Below, one piece after another: positions 46,100-61,075 of a DNA stretch of 64,000 nucleotides (position 1 is the stretch's first letter; the number at the start of each line of letters is the position of its first letter). The stretch is from Stictocephala bisonia. Taxonomy: Eukaryota > Arthropoda > Insecta > Hemiptera > Membracidae. The translations under genes and the position numbers were made by a program. The stretch is taken from assembly GCA_035578905.1 (NCBI GenBank), contig JAQJVL010002222.1, forward strand, positions 49,093-113,092, given 5' to 3'. The notes beneath the pieces were generated by a model. It searched no databases. It saw only the letters and a list, made by a program, of their open reading frames with translations, and had not been told where the DNA came from.

Positions 46100-46383
46100 C
46101 TACCCATACTACCCATACACGTACCCACCCACCAATACCACTTTACGTGCATGGGTGGGTGGGTGTTTCAGTACCATTGTACGTGTATGGGTGGGTGGGT
46201 GAGTCAATACCACTGTACGTGTATGGGTGGATGGTTGGGTCAATACCACTGTACGTGTATGGGTGGATGGGTGGGTCAATACCACTGTACGTGTATTGGT
46301 GGGTGGGTGGGTCAATACCACTGTACGTGTATTGGTGGGTGGGTGGGTCAATACCACTGTACGTGTATGGGTGGGTGGGTGAC
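46100..46383. repeat. 36-bp minisatellite, second array, 7-8 units
   Basis: The unit is GTACGTGTATGGGTGGGTGG then GTGRGTCAATACCACT. The first unit (46105-46138) is inverted relative to the rest, giving a head-to-head junction. Several units hold three GGG tracts plus GG, suiting G-quadruplex formation. Frames on both strands are repeat-driven. Confidence 0.95.
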
Positions 46384-46416
46384 TGATTCAAATTAAAAAC
46401 TGGAAGTTAACAGTTT

Positions 46417-46600
46417 TTAATTTGATTTCTTCCAAATTAAAAAAGGTTAAATACAAAAGTAAAGATACACAATTTGATATGTAATAAATAAATTAATTTC
46501 TACATTAAAAATAGCCTTAAAATCGATGCCTAAACAATGCTAAAAATATTAATTAGAAAACTAAACAATTTTTTGGTTTAGGGAAAGGAGCTTACGTGGT
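46417..46600. repeat. R9 duplicated segment, copy 2
   Basis: Partner of 43433-43640, immediately downstream of the 36-bp array. Confidence 0.8.
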
Positions 46601-47010
46601 CCACAGCCTGTGTTCAAGCTCGAGTTGATATTAGTCTATTGCCTGTTTTCTTCTTTGACAGGAAAATGTCATGGAAAAATGCCAAATAGGTCAGGTGATT
46701 ATTGGGAAACATAAAAGAATACATTAACTAAATATAATAAACATTGAAAATTATCTAAAATCTAAAAAAGAAAAATAGTATGACTTTACTCTTTTGCTCC
46801 ATCCTATTTTACTATTTAATTTTATAAGTAAAAGTCGTCATTAGGAGAACTAAAATAAATACTAGAAATAAAGTTTATAACATTTACATATATTTATTTC
46901 TTTACTAAGATTAATTAAGAAGATACTTGTAGGACCAAGGAGGGATCTGCAGGTGCTAATGTACTGTTTTAAGAATTCATTTTTTTAAGAAAAGTTCTTA
47001 GAAATTAAAA
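46601..47010. other. AT-rich non-coding stretch
   Basis: No feature recognised. Confidence 0.4.
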
Positions 47011-47345
47011 GACTATCATCCACTCAATGGTTGCCATAGACGCAGTCATAAAATTGTAGTCGTACCAGTCATAAAATTCTGGTATGTCCATACTGGGCGG
47101 CAGTCAAGGTTCAGATGTGTAGTGAAGAAAACTGAGTGCCATGCTTGTACGTTATTTGAAAATCATACAAATTCTACGTGGTTCGTATTCCACGTCAAGT
47201 CAAGAGTAGTTGCTCTTGCTATTACGCTATTATTAAATAGTTATTAAATAGTTATATCTGAGGAATAGTTAACTTTAGTTAGTATTTGCACTGATCATAC
47301 TCATTCGCCCCTTATATTCGCCCAGATCTCTACTACTAATTAATA
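47011..47345 (+). repeat. R1 dispersed repeat, copy I
   Basis: Begins at CCACTCAATGGTTGCCATAG, has a local 23-bp tandem duplication (CAGTCATAAAATTGTAGTCG then CAGTCATAAAATTCTGGTAT, 47043-47088), CTACGTGGTTCGTATTCCAC, and the SINE-type 3' end (TCATTCGCCCCTTATATTCG). Confidence 0.8.
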
Positions 47346-47929
47346 ATGAACGTATATTACTGTTTGTAATAGCTAAAATAGTCCTTGTGGGTCTGTGAGG
47401 CCCCCTTGGTCCACATGTTAACCTTAATTTAAGTTTTTTAGAGGTTAGCATATCATATTATGTTTACATATAAGAAAAGTACAAAACCCCATTTAGAATT
47501 CCCAACGAGACATTTTAAATCTATATGAAAGATATATTTATTGAATCATTTTTTCTAAGGATTTAAGTATTTATGAAATAGGTTGTATTTTTAAATTAAG
47601 TAATAGATGTTTCTGTAATGATTTTATATTATATGTCTGAAAAACATTGTTGTGCCATTGTCCATATAGTGCAACTCATAAAACAATAAAAGAATATAAA
47701 ATATACAATGTACATTTTTAATGTATATAAACTGTGAATATATTTTTCATCTACATTTATAATATAAATTTTAATATGATGATTGTGATCTGGCTTTTAG
47801 ACATTTAATAGATTTACAAATCATGACATATTGACTTTAAATGACTCAATAATATGAACATAAACTAAGTTTGTAATGGCATAATAAAATACCAAAACTT
47901 ACATTTAGACATTCATTTATAAATGGATG
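47346..47929. other. AT-rich non-coding stretch
   Basis: Short GC-richer patch GTGAGGCCCCCTTGGTCC at 47395; otherwise nothing. Confidence 0.4.
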
Positions 47930-48226
47930 GGCGTGGATCTATAAAAGAAGTCTGGGGTGTCCATGTTGAGTGGTAGTCAGTATTTAGCTGTTGTGTATAG
48001 GAGAGAACTGGGTATCAGGCTGGCCAACTAGCTAAAAATAAGACAAATAGTTCATGGTTCAGATTCCTCATAGAAATGTAGGTTCTAAGATGTCCTCGCT
48101 ACTGGGCTATTAATAAATGGCCCCTTACGAGAATAAGCCGAACTCAGAAGTAACAAGACTACACAGATCATCCACACTCATCCTACACCCACAAAGTTGT
48201 GTCGGCGTATCTTATTTTGGAATCTT
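47930..48226 (+). repeat. R1 dispersed repeat, copy J, 5' truncated
   Basis: Starts at GAAGTCTGGGGTGTCCATG and runs through GGGCTATTAATAAATGGCCC to TGTGTCGGCGTATCTTAT. Confidence 0.8.
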
Positions 48227-51254
<3,028 letters not shown>

Positions 51255-51275
51255 CGCGCGAGCGCGCTTGTGTGT

Positions 51276-51360
51276 GTATGTGTGCGCTGGAGACCAAACG
51301 GATGGATCGATTTTTATGAAATTCGGTGGTGTATTTAGGCAATATCTGGCTCATAAATAA
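51276..51360 (+). repeat. R6 repeat, copy 2
   Basis: GACCAAACGGATGGATCGAT, TTTTTATGAAATTCGGTGG and TGTATTTAGGCAATATCTGG parallel 6325-6415. The (TG)n lies where copy 1 has its TG-rich block. Confidence 0.65.
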
Positions 51361-52904
51361 GATTGGTTGATTAACCAAAACTAATATTTTCTGAAAATTA
51401 ATCTATACTTTTTATCTATACTTGAAATTTAGGTATCAATGTCAATCTACTTTCCAAATGTTAAGTTTATGATCTGCCAGAAAGTTTTTCAGCAATTTTT
51501 TCACTATCCATGTGCCTTTTGTCCCTATAGTGCCTTTTTCACGTTATACTAGGTTCTTTAAAAACGATCAGTCCGTATGTGTGATAATCATTGATTTTAG
51601 GCGTAAGAAGACATAGCCTAATTATGATAACACATGTGATAACATAATATTTCTATTGCCAAAAAAGTTAAAACACACTTACCCAAAGTTTAATTTAGAA
51701 ATGTTAAACAAACGAAAGTACTAAAGGTTTGCTCTGAATTAAGTGATCATTTATTTATTTAAATTAATATAGAAAACATCTGCTAGCACTACGAGCTGAC
51801 TGCCTAGTCAAGCCAGCTTTGGTGAACACACCGGTGATAAATGTAAGGGAGCCAGAAATGGAGAGAAAAAATCCCAACAACAATATCACAATCAAATTAA
51901 GAGTGACTTTTTTTGACCAGTATATCACGACTATCTACAGACTGTAATATCACAGACCACTAAATAAATAAGCGAACATTGATAATAAGCTCTAAATAAA
52001 TAAGCTCAAACTATATATGTAAAAAAGGTTACCAACCGTCGCAAAAACAAAATAGTAAGTTACAGTGATATATATACATTTTACAAGTAAGCAGGAGGAC
52101 ATTGTTAATTTAATTAATTCTCAAAGCACACATTGAAATGATACAAAATTAATTCCCGTCTGGACAGAAGGGTAGTTTCCCGCGAGTTATAAATAACTAA
52201 TCCAGCTCCGTTGGTTTCACCCAGATATGCTAAGCTCTGACTGCATGCCTCGAGGGAGCCTTGGTCACTTCTGTAACTGTACGTCATTGGTTTATCTATC
52301 TACCTTGGTTTACTTGTAACATTATGGAAATCGTAATTTTTATCGATAATTTATAGCATTCGTAGAACAAATGTTAAGTTTTATCCACACGGGTAATAGC
52401 CAGATTTTTATTTGCGATAAAATTCAATTGTTTATTCTCAAATAATTTACTCTAATAAATGTATTTGAATGATTGTATTATTCAAAGTAACCACAAACAA
52501 TAAAGTAACCCACAAACTAGTCACTAACTTAATGCCATTCTATATACTTAAATATATTGTATTGTAATATATTTGTGCATTTTGTTCTTATATTGTGATA
52601 TATTTGTGTTGTGTGACGTTCATTTGTAATGTGCATGTACCAACACGTATTATCTAATTAAAAATCTAGTTATATATTAAATAACCTAATAATATTTGTA
52701 ATTAATGGAATTAAAAACATAATTTTATCATTTTAAGTTACTCACTCATAAATTGTATCTTATTTATTGTATTGAATTATGTATTCTGTAAACTTAAATA
52801 GCTACAAATTTAATACTTTGATGAAATAGGGACGGTAAATATTTAAACTATTATTACAACTATAGTGGTGTATTTATTATAATAATTATTTTTTATATCG
52901 ATTT
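51361..52904. other. Non-coding stretch
   Basis: 52158-52250 (GTTTCCCGCGAGTTATAAAT) weakly resembles 57868-57887 (GTTCCCCACGAGATATAAAT), perhaps a low-copy repeat. No coding signal. Confidence 0.4.
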
Positions 52905-53282
52905 CCCAGTGCTGTAATCCAGCTATTTGGGGACAAAACTTTGATGAGCTAATAGGCGATTGGTTCTATGATCAGTTCTCTTTGTACCGACATGGCGTCC
53001 GCTCAATGGTTGATATCGACGTCCATGTTAGGGGTAATCAATCAGGACCCACATGTTGTGTAGGGAAGAGCACGGAAAAACAGGTTTATAAATAAATTGA
53101 AAATCAGACCACTACTACGTGGTTCGAATTCCACGTAAAACTATTGGTTCATTAATCACCTTGGATTTTGATTTATTAATAAATGGTTCTTTCTAAGGAA
53201 CAGTCAACCTCAGGTAGTAACAATGATTACACCTTTCATGTTTATCCATATCTTTACTTCTGGCGTATTACTGATAAACAGT
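52905..53282 (+). repeat. R1 dispersed repeat, copy K
   Basis: AGTGCTGTAATCCAGCTATT, ACCGACATGGCGTCCGCTCA, CTACGTGGTTCGAATTCCAC and a diverged 3' end (TTCTGGCGTATTACTGA). Confidence 0.85.
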
Positions 53283-53945
53283 AAATTATAATAATACTAA
53301 TGAGTAATATGTTTCAGGATATTAAGCTAAATATAAATTTCAAAACTAAATATAATATAGTGTGGTAGATGAACAAAGATTATGTTTACAAATGGTGTAT
53401 TTTATTGTGATATAATAATATAAATTAAATTATTTTATATATTTAATAAATATATAACCTTTATTCAAGTAAAACTTAGCTGTCATGTGCCTCCAAAAAT
53501 GTTTGTTATTCTAAGCAAAAGATAAACTCAGTTCCCATGGTAATTGTTTAATAATTTATAATAGTATTAGTATAATAATAACAACATCGTTTTTATTGTT
53601 ATTAAAGTAATGTAAAAATATTAAAAACTATTCACAAAGGTTTAAGAATATATATACATATATATATATTTTTTATGAGCATAAAGCGAATATTTTTCTT
53701 TATATAACAAAATATTTGTTATAAAATAATTTGTTTAACATAATATACAGTAAATAAATGTTTAGCTCGAAAATGTATAGAAAAATAGTATTTTGACTTG
53801 TGCTATGTATTTGTTAAATCGTTTGTATTTTGTTAGAGCGTCCAATGCCTACTAAATGTTTTATGAAATGGTATTCATACAATAAAAAAAATTCTAACTG
53901 AATTTTGTCTCACTTTTACTTAACATTTTATGTCATTGCAATCTT
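53283..53945. other. AT-rich non-coding stretch
   Basis: Short TATATA runs near 53650; no other feature. Confidence 0.4.
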
Positions 53946-54159
<214 letters not shown>

Positions 54160-54323
54160 ACGTCTTAAGGGTGAACCTTACACTCTTATGTTTAAGTTAT
54201 AGCAAGCAAGTTTGTTATTAAGCTATATACCATTTTCCGGTACAAATTATCGAGCTATATATATATTTTTTAAACTACAATTATGTTTATTCATTCAGAT
54301 TATAACTATTCACAATTTAAATA

Positions 54324-54766
54324 TCGACACAACTTTGTGCGTATTTTAATACAAATATGAATTTATACGCTTGGGTGTAGAATGAGTATGGATCACACGT
54401 GTTGTCTTGTTACTAACTGGGTTGGATTTGGATTATAAATGACTATTTATTAGTACCCCAGGGGTCTACTAGTAGACTAGGTAACTAATGGATCTACAGT
54501 TTTACGAGGAATTCGAACCAAGTAGTACTGACCTGATTTTCAGCTAATTGACAATACTGATACTCAGTTCTATCTCTCCACACAACCTCTGGACCCTGAC
54601 TACCACCCAAAATGGACACCCCAGATTCCATTAGTAGTGTTCACTTCGATGGATTCATTGTGCGATCGCCGTTTCGGTATTATGTGGACTAAGCATAGAA
54701 CATATAGTCTACAAACTCCACAGCACTGTATCCTCAAGTAGCTGGTTACAGCTCTGCACCATTCAT
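54324..54766 (-). repeat. R1 dispersed repeat, copy L
   Basis: Near full-length reverse complement: ATCGACACAACTTTGTGCG (3' end), GAGGAATTCGAACCAAGTAG, CTGATTTTCAGCTAATTGAC, CACCCCAGATTCC and GTAGCTGGTTACAGC (5' end). Confidence 0.85.
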
Positions 54767-56944
54767 ATAAATAATAATTACAATGAATACATCACTGTTA
54801 TTTAAACTATGGTTAAATATTTACTGCCCCTTTTGTATTACCTCACTTGAACCATGTGCTTTTTGGTACAAAAGTGAGTAGTGCCACCTGAGATGGTTTT
54901 TCTGAAACTATTTTTGTTTATTTTTTTAAATATTCGAAATTATAATAATAGCAATTGTTATATACAAGTTAATTAGGGGATAAAATTTAAATGTATCACA
55001 GAGGGCATACATATTTATGCTCTCTTTCATAAAAGGTTAAATTTAACATTTTATGTTCATAAATAAAGGTGTTTTCCTTATTTGAATCTATCATTTTCAT
55101 TATCCGTTGGAGAATCAAATCCATTAAGGTGGTGGGTGTGGCAAACTTAAACGAGAATGATGACTGATTTTATTGTTTTGCATATTTTAATTGCTTATTT
55201 TTATCTTGATTGACTTCAAACATTTCCTCACACATCATATATATTTATATATATATATATATATATATACATATTTTTTTAACTCATTGCGGAAGCTATT
55301 ACAAAACATATTTACGTTAGTCTAGCAAGGCAATATGGTTTTAATAGGTTACTAGCTAACAGTTCAGACTGAACCGGTTCCAGTTAGTTCAGTAACTATT
55401 TACATAATGACGAAGTTTTGTACTTGTTGCATATAATACAGATAAACTACCGTTTATTTAATGAAAACGATATGTAACATATAAGACATAAGATATTTAT
55501 TTCCCAGGAGTATACAATATTGTATATAGCAACGGTCTAAACTTACATTCTACAATGCCTAGATTACCTAATTATTTACGACAGCTACCTAGGTAATATC
55601 TAATGTTACCTGTGTAATCTGTAATCTATTATAGTGGCCCAATGTCATTGTTAAAAAAACTCTTCAACAGATTTGAAGGCAATATTGATCAATATTCTCT
55701 TGACAGCCTCAATAAAATGTTGTGGAATATCATAATACTATCATTCTTATAAAATTTAAGTGTTGTAATAAGTTGAATTTTCAAACCTACTGATGTTGTG
55801 AGTTGGGTATACTAAGAAATGTTGTGTAGTGTTATAATTTCCATTGTTAATTTTTTTAAATGCATTTTATTCTTGATAAAATATTTGCAGATTACTACAA
55901 CAATATAAAGGCTAGGAAGGGTTATTGTTTCTCTTGCTATAAATAAAGGCCTACAATGAAATTTGAATGGTTTCTTATACAACGTACTTAGTGCAGAATT
56001 TTAAATTTTGAAAATACATGTGGTATTATATGCACACAAATAGTTTTCTCATCCAATGTTAGTTATTATGTATCTAATCAATATTTTTGGGGTCCAGGAG
56101 TGAAGCACTAATCTAGTGGCATGAAAAATTTAATGCATTTTAATCCAACAATAGTGGCATACCTCACTAACTTATCATATTAATGTCATGTATATTTTAA
56201 ATTTATAGATTAAAATTGCATAGTATTTAGAAAACCACCTTGTATGATAAAATTTTTATTTAAATTAACAACATTTTATGATAAGTTTTACCATTTTAAT
56301 ACGGGTGAAACTTTTGTGTATAAAAATTTCCAGTTTCAGTTCATTTTGCTTTTCTAAGTTGTAATACAATTAAAAGGTATGTGTTCAGTGGGTTTGAAAC
56401 AAAAGTCCCGTTGAGGATTGAAATGTTTTCCATAAGAGTTATCTAAACAATGTTCGTAAAATTGGATTTAGTATAAGTGTGTTACAGTCCAGCACAAAAC
56501 TTCAGTGTTGTAAAAACAATCCTGAATGATTATATTGTGGATTTGTTTTTACTTAAAATAATCTTATCATCAATTTTATGATTAGATTAGTATTTAATTA
56601 CTTAATTAGTTCTCTTAAATTTAAAATATTTTTAATTTTAAATGTTTGTTTTCCACTATAAATAGCCAAAATAACCATTTTAATATTCAGTTCCCGTTTT
56701 TGTGGTATCTACCAAGGCCAATAATTTAGGAGAGATGAAACTTAATTTTTCAATATTCAGCTTCAAAATATCTCAAATCATCTGTATACAGATTCAACAA
56801 AAACTAAATTAAAATGGCATGTTGAAAAATCGATCATCTGCGTATAATTTAAGATGTATAATAGGAGAAAATACCTAACTAATACTAAAATTAATAATTC
56901 GTAAAATCTTGATAGTGGCACTACACTGTAATAACTGAATTGGC
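54767..56944. other. Long AT-rich non-coding stretch
   Basis: (TA)n near 55245-55268. CTAC...CTAGGTAATAT words at 55575-55620 are mildly repetitive. No frame or RNA gene recognised. Confidence 0.45.
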
Positions 56945-57415
56945 GACACTAGTGGTGCAGTGCTGTAACCCAGCTACTTAGGGACGAACAGCTGTAAAAA
57001 AGTTTAGGCGATCGGCTCTATACTTAGTCCTCGTAATACCGACATGGCGTCCGCTCAATGGTTGCCAATGTGGACTCTACTAGAAAAGTCTGGAGTGTCT
57101 ATGTTATGTGGTAATGAAAGTTAATATGTTGTATAGGGAAGAAAACTGGGTGTCAGGCTTGTCAGTTAACCTAGTTGGACCAATAATTCGTGGTTTGGAG
57201 TCGACGTAAAGCTGTCAGGCTTGTCAGTTAACCTAGTTGGACCAATAATACGTGGTTCGGAGTCGACGTAAATCTGCAAGTCCCTCAGTTGCCTGGCTGT
57301 TGGGTAATTAATAAATTGCGTTTTCAAAGGAACTGCTAACCTTGTTACAAAAAATTAGTACACTCCCTCATTCACACTAGCCCATATCTCTACGATCAGC
57401 GTTTTAATGAATAAT
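56945..57415 (+). repeat. R1 dispersed repeat, copy M, with 62-bp internal duplication
   Basis: Full length from CACTAGTGGTGCAGTGCTGT to TACGATCAGCGTTTTAATG. The segment at 57152-57213 is repeated at 57214-57275 with few changes (GTCAGGCTTGTCAGTTAACC begins each). Confidence 0.9.
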
Positions 57416-58482
57416 TACCAAACGGAAAGCAATAATTTCCTTAAACCGCCTTTTAAACGTACGATATAAGATATCTAAATGTACTTTTCCTACTTGTTAT
57501 TAGAACTTTACCAGCTCGACAATAATATGTTATGGCATAAATGGGTATCATAAAAGTTGAATTTAATAGAAAAATAACGATGCTTTTAATTGATAATAAA
57601 AGTTGAGACTAAAAACCAAAATAGATAATATGAAATTTGAAATTTTTTAAAATCTTAACCATTGGTTCATGCAATTTTAATTTCATAAAATCTACAAAAT
57701 CACTTTAATATTCCAATTTTGCATATTTTATATAAAGCAATATATATATAAAGCATATATTGCTACAGGCTAAGCATGAATGAGTAATTAACTGGAAGCA
57801 TTATATAAAATACATCCTAGCTTTAAACCTTTATTTAATGTGTCAGTTTGAAAGCGCAAAGCTGGTTCCCCACGAGATATAAATGCATAAATAACCTTAC
57901 ATTTCAGTCGGTTTAGCTCGCTAACGATAATCCAATAAAAAAAACCTCGTGGAAACGTGGAGTATTTCGCAACTGTATTCGATAATATTTAGGCTAATCC
58001 ATTTCCGTTTTGGCAGATTTATTCTAGAAAAATAACATAATATCGCTGTAAATTTACTTAACTGTGATTTTATTTATAACTAACAAAATGTAATTAAATT
58101 CTATTTATCTCACTAATTAAGTTCGATATTGAACATTTCGACATTATTAGTTTTTAGTTAATTGTCATCGTAATGTTTACAGGTTATTATTTCAATTAGT
58201 TGACCCGACATTTATATTAAATATTAAGTAACAATTACAAATCAATTATTTATTTTACTTTTTACTCATTACTGGAATGCCGATTGTCAACGAATGGGGA
58301 AAAATGAATGGTAAATTACAGTAATGTCATAATTTTATATGGTAGTATTTTATATTTTTGAATTACAGGCCGATATCCTGTTCATCCTTACTTTTCCCAT
58401 TTATCATAAATGCTTAAAACAGTAAAGTAGAAGGTAAATGTTGTTTGAAGGTTATTTATTAGCATTGGACTGTTCATAGTAT
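57416..58482. other. AT-rich non-coding stretch
   Basis: 57860-57970 (GTTCCCCACGAGATATAAAT, then CTCGTGGAAACGTGG) has partly self-complementary GC-richer words. No coding frame. Confidence 0.4.
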
Positions 58483-58589
58483 GTAGATAATATTTCGAGA
58501 TTTCCAATGCTTCGAGTGTTTAGGAAACAAACACCTAGCACTCGTTTCTTAAACTCACGAAGCATTGGAAATCTCCAAATATTAACTAC
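58483..58589. ncRNA. 107-nt hairpin of pre-miRNA size, function unknown
   Basis: 46-base arms (58483-58528 and 58544-58589) pair at 41 of 46 positions without gaps, around a 15-base loop. The central GAGATTTCCAATGCTTCG is perfect in both arms. The gapless stem could be processed by Drosha/Dicer or Dicer-2 if transcribed. It could equally be a small palindromic element. No conservation evidence is available here. Confidence 0.5.
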
Positions 58590-58624
58590 AGAAGGTAAAT
58601 ATTACTGATTAAAACTAACAGTCA

Positions 58625-58705
58625 AGGCCAGTAATTGTTCGAACGCGTAATATCTCTAAGTTAAATACAAAGTCCTGACGCCTTAGACCACTCGGCCACT
58701 GGTCT
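58625..58705 (-). pseudogene. tRNA-Leu/Ser-like SINE head or tRNA pseudogene
   Basis: On the minus strand AGACCAG (58699-58705) pairs 6 of 7 with CTGGCCT (58625-58631). The A box TGGCCGAGTGG lies at 58688-58698 and GGTCTAAGGCG completes a class II D arm. The B-box-like GCGTTCGAAC lies near 58637-58646. The anticodon and T stems do not pair, so it is not a working tRNA. The layout fits a tRNA-derived SINE head, 81 nt long. Confidence 0.6.
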
Positions 58706-58794
58706 CACAACCACTCCATATTACTAACTAATGTTTTATGTTCTAAAACTATCTACTTATTAGATATTAGTCTCAATTTTTAGCTAAGAAGTCT

Positions 58795-58968
58795 GATTCT
58801 TTGTTGTACACCTCAGACTTATTTCGTAGTCTATTTGTATCCAAGTAAATAGTAACCATTAAGTGGACATCATGTTGGTGTATGGAGGACCGAAAGAACC
58901 TATTACCTAAATCTCCTCAACAGTAATCTCCTAAGTAGCTGGATTACATCAGTACTGGTTATTGTTAT
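58795..58968 (-). repeat. R1 dispersed repeat, copy O, 5' part only
   Basis: Reverse complement of the R1 5' half: TTAGCTAAGAAGTCTGATT, AGGACCGAAAGAACCTATTA, CTAAGTAGCTGGATTACATC. Diverged; it ends internally. Confidence 0.7.
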
Positions 58969-59178
58969 TATTTATAGTTATTGTATCTTATCAAACCTGT
59001 TAGTTACAATTGGTAATGATACAAAATTATGGTTAAAATAAAATAATAGACGATACATAAACACGCAAATAAGCACCATAACCGCACTAGTAAATTAATT
59101 TAAATGTACCCTTTTTCGGGCAAGGTTAGAAAATACTGGAACATAAAACCATTAATATTACAATACTATAAGCAATTA

Positions 59179-59615
59179 CAGGGTGGAAAACAACTTTTGT
59201 ATGTCTTCACTTGTAAAAGTGAAATCTTGTACATAATCATGGTTACAAAGAACACTTTTTGACGCCCTTAGTGACTTTTAATCTTTTAAGAGGGACGGCC
59301 CATGAGGAGTTGGACGAAAATCTACAACGTAGGCGTAGGTCGAGTTTGGTATCTAATGAAAGGTTCATTTAATATAAATTTACTGTCGCAAACCGAACTT
59401 CCAAAAGTTTATCCTTTTCCGAGTAGTGGTCATTTTAATTCCAAAAAACTATTTTGAACAATATTATTTCTCCACTGTTTAACGGTTTTAAGTTCATTAT
59501 TTTTATCAAAAATCATACTTTATGGAACACAATTATTAAAAAAAATTAAATATCAAATTATCTATGGTCAAAAATAACGTTATTGTGAAAGCGTTTCCGT
59601 ATTTTTCCCACTCTG
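59179..59615 (+). mobile_element. MITE R3, copy 2
   Basis: CAGGGTGGAAAA at the start and TTTTTCCCACTCTG at the end, flanked by TA (59177-59178 and 59616-59617). Inner blocks CACTTGTAAAAGTGAAATC, AGGGACGGCCCATGAGG and TATGGAACACAATTA match the other copies. A second terminus-like word (CATTTTTCCCACTTG) follows at 59622. Confidence 0.75.
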
Positions 59616-59639
59616 TATATACATTTTTCCCACTTGTAT

Positions 59640-60150
59640 TAGAGAGAAGTAAGAAAGAAGCACTATTACTGTGGAAATTTTACAGGACTTTTCACTGTTT
59701 GAGTCTGTTTGTAAACACTTTTCCCCAAAGCGTCTTTGATCCTGATTTAATGAATTCCTTTACCTTCGTTTGAACCCAGGACACGAGGTTTAAGGTGGGC
59801 TAACCTTAATCCTTTTTCCCTTTTTAGGTCTCTAAGCTGACAATTTTTTTGTGCTTGTAAAATTGTTATATTAAGTAAAATTAAAATTATTCATAAAAGA
59901 TATAACATTATATGTAGAAATTCTTATAAGACACTTTTTACCCCTACTCCACATTTCTAAAACATATGTTTAACCTCTATTTTTAATCGACAACACAGTA
60001 CTCTAGAAAACTAATTACTTTCTAGATTGTTGTTTGTTCAGCGTGTATAGGTATATTACAGTTACGTACATCAAATATATGTATATATTTTGGAATTATT
60101 GTGATGTTGGAGTTTTATTTACATATATCATAACTATACTTTATCTATGA
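59640..60150. other. Non-coding stretch
   Basis: The frame at 59564-59773 overlaps the MITE end and has no domain. AT-rich otherwise. Confidence 0.4.
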
Positions 60151-60154
60151 AATC

Positions 60155-60880
60155 GAGGAAGAATCGTTTGGGAGATTGTAGGCGATAGGTTGGATGCTCG
60201 GTCCTCTTAATACCGGCATGGCGTCCGCTTGATGGTTGCTATCGGCGTGGACACTACTAGAGAAGTCTGGGGTGTCCATGTTGGGTGGTAATAATTGTGC
60301 GGATGTTGTGTGGGGAGATGACTGAATATCAGGCTTTTTTGTCTTAAAGTGTATTTAATCAACTTAAAATAAAACAAATATTATATTTATTGTTTTTGGA
60401 AAGTTATGTCATAGTAGAGACACTTTCTATATCAGAGTCAATACATTTTGAGAAGGATCAGCTGATAACCACCGACTGTTCATTTGTCATTGGGCTATTA
60501 ATTAATTACTTTTTCTAAGGAATAGTCGGCCTTAGTTTGTAACAATGACTACATTCGCTCATCTACACTCATCACACTCAATCGAAATCCATATTCGCCC
60601 ATATCTTGATGATCGGCGTCTTATGAATAAATAAATATATAAAAATTTTCAATTGCTGAAAATCAGACCAGCACTACGTGGTTCGGATTCCACGTAAAGC
60701 TGTAGGTCCCTTAGTTGTCCTGGCTGTTGGGCTATTAATAAATTGCCCTTTCCGAAGAGCAGTTGAACTCAGTTAGTAACCAGACTACACTCATCCACAC
60801 TCATCCTACACTCATATAACCATTCATATTCGCCTTAAAATACCAACAACGTTGTGTCGGCGTCTCATATGTAAGAATCT
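60155..60880 (+). repeat. R1 dispersed repeat, copy N, split by a nested insertion
   Basis: The left part runs from GGGAGATTGTAGGCGATAGG to TATCAGGCTT (60337); the right part resumes at GCTGAAAATCAGACC (60656) and ends TGTGTCGGCGTCTCATAT. The interruption falls within the usual CAGGCTTGTCAGTTAGCTG stretch. Confidence 0.9.
60420..60640 (+). mobile_element. SINE fragment nested in R1 copy N
   Basis: AGGATCAGCTGATAACCACC, ATTTGTCATTGGGCTATTAA, GGAATAGTCGGCCTTAGTTT, CATCTACACTCATCACACTC and GATGATCGGCGTC match the body of the tRNA-Met-like SINE at 15656-15935, ending in an AATAAATAAAT tail. The tRNA head is decayed. Confidence 0.8.
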
Positions 60881-61075
60881 AAGAATGAAAAGAAAATACT
60901 TAATGAAATAGTTTGATGGCAGGAGTGTGGGAAACACGCACCACGCACGTTATCTGTGTCAGTTATGTGGTCTGATGAGACGGGCAATTGTTGTATGTCT
61001 GCCGCTGGTACTAGATAACTTGTATGAATTTCAATATAACTGTACATAACTAGATATAGTATTTGTTATTATATA

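Noticed and set aside
46045..46396. Four overlapping frames of 82-113 codons
   Set aside because: All arise from the 36-bp array at 46.1 kb.
58625..58705. Functional tRNA-Leu or tRNA-Ser gene
   Set aside because: A and B boxes and acceptor pairing are present, but the anticodon and T stems do not pair.
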